Positions 1-4,767 of a DNA stretch of 10,566 nucleotides are shown here, one piece after another. Numbering within the stretch: the stretch's first letter is position 1; each line of letters starts with the position of its first letter. Source of the DNA: Candidatus Bathyarchaeota archaeon CG07_land_8_20_14_0_80_47_9 (lineage in GTDB: Archaea; Thermoproteota; Bathyarchaeia; Bathyarchaeales; Bathycorpusculaceae). Location of the stretch: assembly GCA_002779555.1 (NCBI GenBank), contig PEWI01000002.1:1-10566 (forward strand), given 5' to 3'. The position numbers were made by a program, and so were the translations under genes. The notes under the pieces are model-generated. The model made no database searches and was not told the origin of the DNA. It was given only the letters and a program-made list of their open reading frames with translations.

Positions 1-888
1 GAGTTTCTGCCTCTGGACTTGGAAGCATCTTCTGGGATTCTTCCTCGTGGGGGTTCAATGCTGGGCACTTCGAGGACGAATCCTTTCAAACATGAGAATG
101 GCCCTGAAAGAATAGTCAGCAACGCGAAAAAAGCTGGCATTGGAGCTGTCGTGGTCATCGGTGGCGATGACACTTTGAGCGTGGCTTGTAAGATGGGCGA
201 GTTTGGGCTTAAATGCGTGGGGGTGCCGAAAACGATTGATAATGACTTGGCGGGCACGGACTACACGTTTGGTTTCAACACTGCGGTTTCGATAGCCACT
301 GAGGCGCTTGACAGGCTTCACACTACGGCGGAGGCGCATCAGAGAGTTATGATTCTTGAAGTCATGGGAAGGTACACGGGCTGGATTGCGTTGGAGGCTG
401 GTTTGGCTGGCGGGGCAGATGCGATACTGATTCCTGAGAAACCCTTCGACGTAAAAGACGTTTGCGAATATATCAAACACAGGCAGAAGAGAGGCAGAAA
501 CTTCAGCATAATAGTCGTTGCTGAAGGTGCCAAGCCTAAAGGCGGGCAAGAGATTGTGTACAGCGAAAGTGTGGATGAGTTTGGGCACATACGCTTGGGC
601 GGTGTTGGCTACTATGTTGGAAAGGAGATTGAGAAGTGCATGAGCATCGAAACCCGCGTGGTAGTTCTGGGCCATATTCAGCGGGGCGGATCTCCGACGG
701 CGTTCGACAGAATCCTCGCTACGCAGTTCGGAATAGGCGCCATTGACCTTGTCCACGAAAAGAAATTCGGACGGATGGTTGCCATCAGAGGGAATAAGAT
801 AGTGTCTGTTCCGCTCAAGGACGTAATCGGCAAGCGAAAGACCGTGGACATGGAGCTTTACAACATCGCAAGCGTATTCTTCGGCTGA
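1..888 (+). CDS. pfp: 6-phosphofructokinase, PPi-type signature (5' truncated by window)
   Basis: This is a PfkA-superfamily phosphofructokinase, which phosphorylates fructose 6-phosphate to fructose 1,6-bisphosphate in the cytoplasm. The reading frame is open from base 1, and the family motif GGSMLGTSR (about residues 17-25 of the visible part) lies near the left edge, so the N-terminus with the GGDxPG loop is outside the window. Visible motifs in order are GGDDT (residues 54-58), PKTIDND (76-82, catalytic Asp80), GFNTA, EVMGRYTGW, a VAEGA strand and GHIQRGGSPTAFDR. In E. coli PfkA numbering, position 104 is Asp (residue 57) and 124 is Lys (residue 77). In this family Asp104 plus Lys124 marks pyrophosphate-dependent enzymes, whereas Gly104 marks ATP users, so the phosphoryl donor is probably PPi and the reaction would be reversible. 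It converges on a second PFK with a 20-nt gap. The family call is firm; the donor is inferred from two residues. Confidence 0.93.
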   Translation, partial: EFLPLDLEASSGILPRGGSMLGTSRTNPFKHENGPERIVSNAKKAGIGAVVVIGGDDTLSVACKMGEFGLKCVGVPKTIDNDLAGTDYTFGFNTAVSIATEALDRLHTTAEAHQRVMILEVMGRYTGWIALEAGLAGGADAILIPEKPFDVKDVCEYIKHRQKRGRNFSIIVVAEGAKPKGGQEIVYSESVDEFGHIRLGGVGYYVGKEIEKCMSIETRVVVLGHIQRGGSPTAFDRILATQFGIGAIDLVHEKKFGRMVAIRGNKIVSVPLKDVIGKRKTVDMELYNIASVFFG

Positions 889-908
889 CGGTGTTTGTCC
901 TTGAGCGT

Positions 909-1871
909 CTAGGTCGAAAGCACAGTTGCCAGCCTAAGCAATTCCAGATCCAGGGGCTTTTCAGTTTTGCATGACTTCTCGAGGTCAATGCTGGCTATCT
1001 TCCCATTCTGTAGTCCGACGATTCTGTTTCCCTCTTCTCTTGACAGCAGTTCCACAGCCTTGTTTGCGAACAGACCAGCCAGAAGTCTACTTCTTGCTGT
1101 AGGGCTGCCGCCTCTCTGGGCGTAGCCAAGAATGCTGAGCCTGACTTCTGTTCCCGTTTTCTGTTCGATGTCTCTTGCGAGCTTGCGCGTGTCGCCGATT
1201 CCTTCGGCCGCAACGATTATTCCTGACTTCTTGCCTTTGGCAATGTTTTCTATTATGGTCGCAAAGATTTTCTCTTCATCAATTTTGACTTCTGGAACTA
1301 GGATTGTTTCTGCACCTACGGTGAGGCCTACTACTGATGCGAGGAATCCTCTCGTTCTTCCCATGACTTCGACGATGAAGACTCTCTCGTGAGAAAGCGC
1401 AGTGTCTCGAATTTTGTCAGTCTCCGTTACTGCTGTGTTCACGGCAGTGTCGAAGCCTATCGTTTCGTCTGTGCCGAAAACATCGTTGTCAATCGAAGCA
1501 GGAATCCCTATGATCAGCGTGTCTGCGTGCTTGCTCAGTTCCAAAGCCCCTTTAAACGAACCGTTGCCCCCGATGACCACAAGCCCATCAATCTTGTTGG
1601 TGGCAAGCGTCTCAGATGCCTTCCTGACGCCTTCTTTTGTTTCAAACTCTGGGCACCGCGAAGTGAGCAGAATTGTGCCGCCCAGCTGGATTATTCCGCC
1701 GACAGAGCGTGGAGTTAGAGGCCTGAAAGTGTTTGTTATGAGGCCTTCCCAGCCTCTTTCAAAACCATGAACGCGAAAATCCATTGAATGTGCGATGCGA
1801 GTGACGGCTCGAATGGCCGCGTTCATGCCTGGCGCGTCTCCGCCGCTCGTGACTATGCCTATGTTCTTCAA
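909..1871 (-). CDS. pfkA: 6-phosphofructokinase, ATP-type signature
   Basis: This is a complete 320-residue PfkA-family enzyme, the usual length of a bacterial-type subunit, for ATP-dependent phosphorylation of fructose 6-phosphate. The N-terminal GIVTSGGDAPGMN loop (residues 5-17) is intact, followed by GGTILLTSR (Arg72), GGNGS (101-105), PASIDND (124-130, catalytic Asp128), HERVFIVEVMGR (Arg163) and LGYAQRGGSPTA (248-259). Position 104 is Gly and the 124-equivalent is Ala, which fits an ATP donor, unlike the neighbouring PFK. One oddity is Asn at position 103, where E. coli has a magnesium-contacting Asp. The start is TTG (1869-1871). It is supported by a GAGGGA Shine-Dalgarno-like sequence about 7 nt upstream and by an in-frame stop (1875-1877) just upstream that leaves little choice. 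It faces the other PFK tail to tail. Confidence 0.95.
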   Translation of the reverse strand: MKNIGIVTSGGDAPGMNAAIRAVTRIAHSMDFRVHGFERGWEGLITNTFRPLTPRSVGGIIQLGGTILLTSRCPEFETKEGVRKASETLATNKIDGLVVIGGNGSFKGALELSKHADTLIIGIPASIDNDVFGTDETIGFDTAVNTAVTETDKIRDTALSHERVFIVEVMGRTRGFLASVVGLTVGAETILVPEVKIDEEKIFATIIENIAKGKKSGIIVAAEGIGDTRKLARDIEQKTGTEVRLSILGYAQRGGSPTARSRLLAGLFANKAVELLSREEGNRIVGLQNGKIASIDLEKSCKTEKPLDLELLRLATVLST

Positions 1872-1928
1872 CCATTATCCCTCTTTGACTGTGCAACTTG
1901 TCTAGCATGATTATGTAGGCTGATTGAA

Positions 1929-1935
1929 GATAAAT
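1929..1935 (-). promoter_or_regulatory. Candidate TATA box for the ATP-type PFK gene
   Basis: The minus strand reads ATTTATC here. At the usual archaeal spacing of about 27 nt, transcription would start near 1905, giving a leader of roughly 33 nt that contains the GAGGGA ribosome-binding site. The region 1872-1998 also has to hold the promoter of the plus-strand gene to the right. There GAAAAAAGCTAAATT (1954-1968) is a weak BRE/TATA candidate placing a start near 1992. Both calls rest on spacing and AT content only. Confidence 0.4.
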
Positions 1936-1998
1936 CTGACCTTGTTTTCGAGTGAAAAAAGCTAAATTGCTATTGTGTCTTCAAGCATTTTGGTGAAC

Positions 1999-2814
1999 AT
2001 GAACAGCATTTCCATATCGACTGGTTGTCTTCCGCGATTGGAAGGCTGCCAGTTCTATGAACTTTCCTCTATTATTAGAATGATGAAACGGTTTTTGAAA
2101 GAATCAAATGTGGATGGTTTCGAGTTTGTGTTGCTTCCCGAATGGGATCAGGAGAATCCACCGCTTACTCCGACATCTGCGCCGTTTGAATGCGAAAAAC
2201 ACAGTGTTGAAGAAGTCTTTGAAGTGCTTCGCAATGAGAGCTTTCCGATTTTGTCTGTGCATGCCAATCGAGATGTTGGAAACTTCCTTTGTGCTGAAGA
2301 ACCTGAAAAGGTTGCGAAAGGAACAAGACTTATAGATGTATGTTTGAGGTTTGCAGAAGATGTGGACTCTAAGGTTTGTGTTTTTCATTTTTGGGACACT
2401 TGGAAAGAAAGCCTAGACCTTGCTCGGTTAGAAGCTTTGTATGACAGATTCCAAGTATTGCATCCCGAAATTGAGATTTCTGTTGAAAACATTCCGACAA
2501 AATGCAGAAACAGAACGCCCTTTCAGATCATGCAAAACTTCAAACACCAAACTCTTGATCTGAAGTGGGCTTCGATGTTTAACGAGCTCGATGCTTTTGC
2601 TGAAAACATTGAACACGTGAATAACATCCACATTCAGGGAAAATATCAGGACGGAATCTTGGTTCCAAATGTTGGAAAAATTGATTATAGAGAGGCTCTT
2701 AGAAGAATCAAGATGCTTGGATATTCTGGTGTTTTTACTGTTGAGTTGGAAGGAGAAGCGAGTTATGATGATATCTTGCGCTATGTTGACAAGCTGAAGA
2801 GAAGCATGGTTTAG
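1999..2814 (+). CDS. Sugar-phosphate isomerase/epimerase-like TIM-barrel protein
   Basis: This is a 271-residue protein of the xylose-isomerase-like TIM-barrel superfamily (sugar isomerases/epimerases and endonuclease IV relatives). Beta-strand-like segments end in polar residues typical of this fold: SVHAN (His88), VFHFW (His130), SVENIP (Glu163), LDLKW (Asp187), NIHIQGK (His211) and VELEG (Glu249). The Glu-Asp-His-Glu set matches the divalent-metal ligands of the family, so a metal-dependent sugar or sugar-phosphate isomerization is likely; the substrate cannot be named. I prefer ATG 1999, since the first strand (ISIST) begins right after it. GTG 1975 would add eight residues, and neither start has a clear Shine-Dalgarno. 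By eye the gene is more AT-rich than the flanking PFK and GalT genes. The small membrane-protein gene follows 10 nt downstream. Confidence 0.82.
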   Translation: MNSISISTGCLPRLEGCQFYELSSIIRMMKRFLKESNVDGFEFVLLPEWDQENPPLTPTSAPFECEKHSVEEVFEVLRNESFPILSVHANRDVGNFLCAEEPEKVAKGTRLIDVCLRFAEDVDSKVCVFHFWDTWKESLDLARLEALYDRFQVLHPEIEISVENIPTKCRNRTPFQIMQNFKHQTLDLKWASMFNELDAFAENIEHVNNIHIQGKYQDGILVPNVGKIDYREALRRIKMLGYSGVFTVELEGEASYDDILRYVDKLKRSMV

Positions 2815-2826
2815 GTAAAGTTTTGT
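2815..2826 (+). promoter_or_regulatory. Possible BRE/TATA element inside the gene junction
   Basis: GGTAAAGTTTT (2814-2824) is identical over 11 nt to the BRE/TATA part of the SRP RNA promoter at 3216-3226. If active, it would start transcription near 2850, downstream of the annotated GTG of the membrane-protein gene, and favour the internal ATG at 2873. The identity may be coincidental because the element here lacks the final TATAG. Confidence 0.25.
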
Positions 2827-3172
2827 GCAAACCAAGACTACCTTTTTAAGCATCCTGAGCGTGGCATGTGGCATGGCATTCGATTTTCAGTTCAGCCAAG
2901 GCTGGTACGTGCTTTTCTTCACATTCCTCCTAGCTTGGCTGGCATTGGCGGTCGTGAGAAGAAAATGCTTCGGAAAGAAGGAAGCGAAAGAGCAGTTCAT
3001 CCTAAGCTTTCTAGGGTCATGCGTCCTAGTGTCAATAGAGATGTTCGCCACGTCAATGAACTTGTGGAATTATGTCCCCAGAAACTGGCCCGCAATTCTG
3101 TGGCCCACCTACTTCGTAGCCATACTTTTTGGTTACCAATTACTTAGACTCGTAGAAAAGGTCTTCCCATAG
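2825..3172 (+). CDS. Small multi-pass membrane protein, function unknown
   Basis: This is a 115-residue hydrophobic protein that I do not recognise. Membrane-spanning candidates are roughly residues 27-45, 57-77 and 87-110, with a weaker hydrophobic stretch at 6-19. A basic loop (RRKCFGKKEAK, 45-55) follows the first strong segment, which predicts that this loop is cytoplasmic. The stretch from Glu72 to Trp93 (motif MNLWNYVPRNWP) is rich in Trp, Asn and Pro, as in several small uncharacterised archaeal membrane families. The GTG start at 2825 lies 10 nt after the stop of the TIM-barrel gene, suggesting cotranscription. An alternative start is ATG 2873 (99 residues), which keeps all the strong membrane segments. 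An overlapping frame at 2866-3147 has no comparable hydrophobic pattern. Confidence 0.65.
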   Translation: MQTKTTFLSILSVACGMAFDFQFSQGWYVLFFTFLLAWLALAVVRRKCFGKKEAKEQFILSFLGSCVLVSIEMFATSMNLWNYVPRNWPAILWPTYFVAILFGYQLLRLVEKVFP

Positions 3173-3187
3173 CGTCCGCTCTGGCTA

Positions 3188-3204
3188 TTTTTGCTGACCT
3201 TTTG
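3188..3204 (+). terminator. Possible T-rich terminator after the membrane-protein gene
   Basis: Runs TTTTT (3188-3192) and TTTT (3200-3203) lie shortly after the stop codon at 3172 and upstream of the SRP RNA promoter. Archaeal RNA polymerase commonly terminates at such U-tracts without a hairpin. There is no other support. Confidence 0.3.
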
Positions 3205-3216
3205 ATTTGGCTTGGG

Positions 3217-3230
3217 GTAAAGTTTTATAG
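3217..3230 (+). promoter_or_regulatory. BRE/TATA promoter of the SRP RNA gene
   Basis: GTAAAG (BRE-like, 3217-3222) is followed by TTTTATAG (3223-3230). The box is centred about 27 nt upstream of 3254, the 5' end predicted independently from the terminal helix of the RNA. This agreement in spacing is strong support for a real archaeal promoter. Confidence 0.75.
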
Positions 3231-3253
3231 TTTTAGTGCTCCACAATCTTCTT

Positions 3254-3570
3254 GCGGTGGGTCTTAGGCGGGGGGGTAGGGGTCCCCTGTACCGTAAACC
3301 CTCTATATGACGGGCTGAAAGCTGAGGATGAGGCGTTTAAGGCCGCTTAGACCTTCATTTCCGAACCAGTGACTATCCGTCCCTTGGGGCTGGTGGTCGT
3401 TGAGCTGCTTCCGTAGGGAAGCTGCCTTCAATGTTTACCAGGCGAACCTGGCCAGGCCCGGGAGGGAGCAACCTAAGTTTGGACGTTCAGCGCTCAAGGG
3501 GGTGCGGGTACGAGTGTAGGGTTTGGGGGTTCCTGCGGATTCTGGGCGTCGAACCCCAGGGGCCCACCGC
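3254..3570 (+). ncRNA. ffs: Signal recognition particle RNA (archaeal 7S RNA)
   Basis: This is the RNA scaffold of the signal recognition particle, which binds SRP54 and SRP19 and targets nascent membrane and secreted proteins. The ends pair: GCGGTGGGTC (3254-3263) matches GGCCCACCGC (3561-3570) over ten pairs, including one G-U, forming the archaeal helix 1. The diagnostic helix 8 is at about 3438-3472. It contains the conserved GTTTACCAGGC lead-in, CCAGGCCC, a GGGA tetraloop (3460-3463) and GGGAGCAACC, the SRP54-binding loop. The length of 317 nt is normal for archaeal SRP RNA. The GC-rich 5' part (3263-3300) would form the small Alu-like domain. It has its own TATA box upstream and a T-run immediately after. 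The flanking protein genes appear unrelated in function. Confidence 0.95.
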
Positions 3571-3574
3571 TTTT
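3571..3574 (+). terminator. T-run ending the SRP RNA transcript
   Basis: TTTT directly follows the last paired base of helix 1, the usual place and form for termination of an archaeal SRP RNA transcript. Confidence 0.5.
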
Positions 3575-3620
3575 CTCAACATCACTACATCATCACAAAG
3601 GAAATTCGAAGTTAGGTTCA

Positions 3621-3634
3621 CTCTATATATAGAG
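3621..3634 (+). promoter_or_regulatory. Palindromic TATA element upstream of galT-like gene
   Basis: CTCTATATATAGAG is a perfect 14-nt palindrome with a textbook TATATATA core. Read on the plus strand it would start transcription near 3654 and give a leader of about 75 nt before the ATG at 3730. Its symmetry could also allow minus-strand initiation or binding of a dimeric repressor. Confidence 0.55.
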
Positions 3635-3651
3635 GGTCTAAACTTCCCAGA

Positions 3652-3700
3652 GCCGTCTAAGGCTTGACGGTTTTTGGAAAATGCTAAATGCCGTCAAGGC
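3652..3700 (+). repeat. Three copies of a CCGTCAAG-type motif in the galT leader
   Basis: Copy A is GCCGTCTAAGGC (3652-3663), copy B is CTTGACGG (3663-3670, inverted) and copy C is GCCGTCAAGGC (3690-3700). B and C are perfect 8-nt inverted repeats with a 20-nt spacer. A and B can pair over five bases (CCGTC with GACGG), and B is followed by TTTTT (3671-3675). The arrangement could be a protein operator at the predicted transcription start or two alternative RNA hairpins. The repeats are directly visible; the role is inference. Confidence 0.5.
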
Positions 3701-3729
3701 ATACTTGATGTTCGTTGGAAGTCTGACTT

Positions 3730-4767
3730 ATGGGGTTTAACGAAGTTCGCAAAGATTACCTGCTTGACCGCTGGGTAGTGATTGCAACTGAACGTGGCCG
3801 TCGCCCCACAGATTTTGCAAACAAGGAGAGGGAAAAAGCCAAGACAGGCGTTTGTCTCATGTGCCCCGGAAACGAACACATGACCCCCCCAGCAGTTTTG
3901 GTCTATCTCAAGCATGGTAATGGAATCCGAAAGACAGAAGACAAAGACGACACGAGGCACAAGAACTGGGCAGTACGGGTCATTCCAAACCTTTTTCCAG
4001 CCTTTGCGCCGCCCAAAAACAAGACCAGCCAAAGGAAGACCGCGAAATGCTCTGAAATGATTCCTGCTGTTGGACACCATGAGGTTCTGGTTGAATCTCC
4101 GAACCATGACGAGCACCCTGCAGACGCCAGACTCTCGCAGTTGGAGTATGTTGTTGACGCTTACGTTGACAGGCTCCGCGAGCTCTCCGCAAGGCCATAC
4201 GTGAAGTACGTTTCCATCTTCCGCAACCACGGCCTAGAAGCTGGAGCCTCGCTTTCACATGCTCACAGCCAAATAATCGCAACACCATCCATCCCGAAAA
4301 CTGTGGAAGACGAGCTCGAAGCCAGCAAAAGATTCTGGAAGCAGAACAAGAAATGCGTTTTCTGCGAAATCATTAAGAAGGAACGCGGCGGGCCCAGGCT
4401 CATTCTTGAGAATTCGAAGTTTGTGGTTTTTGCTCCTTACGCAAGCGTGAATCCGATGGAGTTCTGGATAATCCCGAAGAAACATGAGGCTACGCTGCTT
4501 GACCTGTCCAAGAGCGATGTGAAGGCTCTAGCTGAAACATTGAAAGCGTGTCTTGGCGGGTTGAAGAAGTTGGTGAATGATCCGCCTTACAATTATGGTT
4601 TTCATCTAGCCATAGACAAGGATGCAAGTGACTACTATCATTGGCATTTGGAAGTCTATCCTAAACTTGCGATTTGGGCTGGCTTCGAGAAAAGCACAGG
4701 CATGTACATAAACACCGTCACTCCCGAAGCAGCAGCGGAACACCTGCGGAAAACGATTTCATCCTAA
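3730..4767 (+). CDS. galT: GalT-family hexose-1-phosphate nucleotidyltransferase
   Basis: This is a 345-residue GalT-family protein of the HIT superfamily, predicted to move a nucleotidyl group between a sugar 1-phosphate and a nucleotide sugar through a uridylyl-histidine intermediate. Motifs line up with E. coli GalT: CLMC (Cys42, Cys45) and SPNH (His126) as zinc ligands, and NHGLEAGASLSHAHSQ (166-181). In the latter His177 is the fourth zinc ligand, His179 the nucleophile and Gln181 the stabilising residue. The middle position of the catalytic triplet is Ala (HAH) rather than the classic Pro. The second half (from CVFCEII, 209-215) resembles a HIT domain and ends in HWHLEVYP (304-311). True GalT activity (UDP-glucose/galactose-1-P) is the likeliest reading, but relatives such as ADP-glucose phosphorylase share these motifs. 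The ATG at 3730 lacks a strong Shine-Dalgarno. The 3' end overlaps the convergent debranching-enzyme gene by 9 nt. Confidence 0.88.
   Translation: MGFNEVRKDYLLDRWVVIATERGRRPTDFANKEREKAKTGVCLMCPGNEHMTPPAVLVYLKHGNGIRKTEDKDDTRHKNWAVRVIPNLFPAFAPPKNKTSQRKTAKCSEMIPAVGHHEVLVESPNHDEHPADARLSQLEYVVDAYVDRLRELSARPYVKYVSIFRNHGLEAGASLSHAHSQIIATPSIPKTVEDELEASKRFWKQNKKCVFCEIIKKERGGPRLILENSKFVVFAPYASVNPMEFWIIPKKHEATLLDLSKSDVKALAETLKACLGGLKKLVNDPPYNYGFHLAIDKDASDYYHWHLEVYPKLAIWAGFEKSTGMYINTVTPEAAAEHLRKTISS

Noticed and set aside
55..756. Minus-strand open frame of 233 codons opposite the PPi-type PFK
   Set aside because: The plus strand has unbroken PFK motifs. The antisense frame gives an Arg/His/Ser-rich sequence with no recognisable domain.
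2871..2886. Direct repeat GTGGCAT-GTGGCAT near the start of the membrane-protein gene
   Set aside because: It is two copies of a 7-mer within coding sequence, with no further copies. This is most likely chance.
3431..3667. Open frame of 78 codons on the plus strand
   Set aside because: It lies across the SRP RNA helix 8 and its downstream promoter. The conserved bases are explained by the RNA, and the peptide is low in hydrophobic core pattern.
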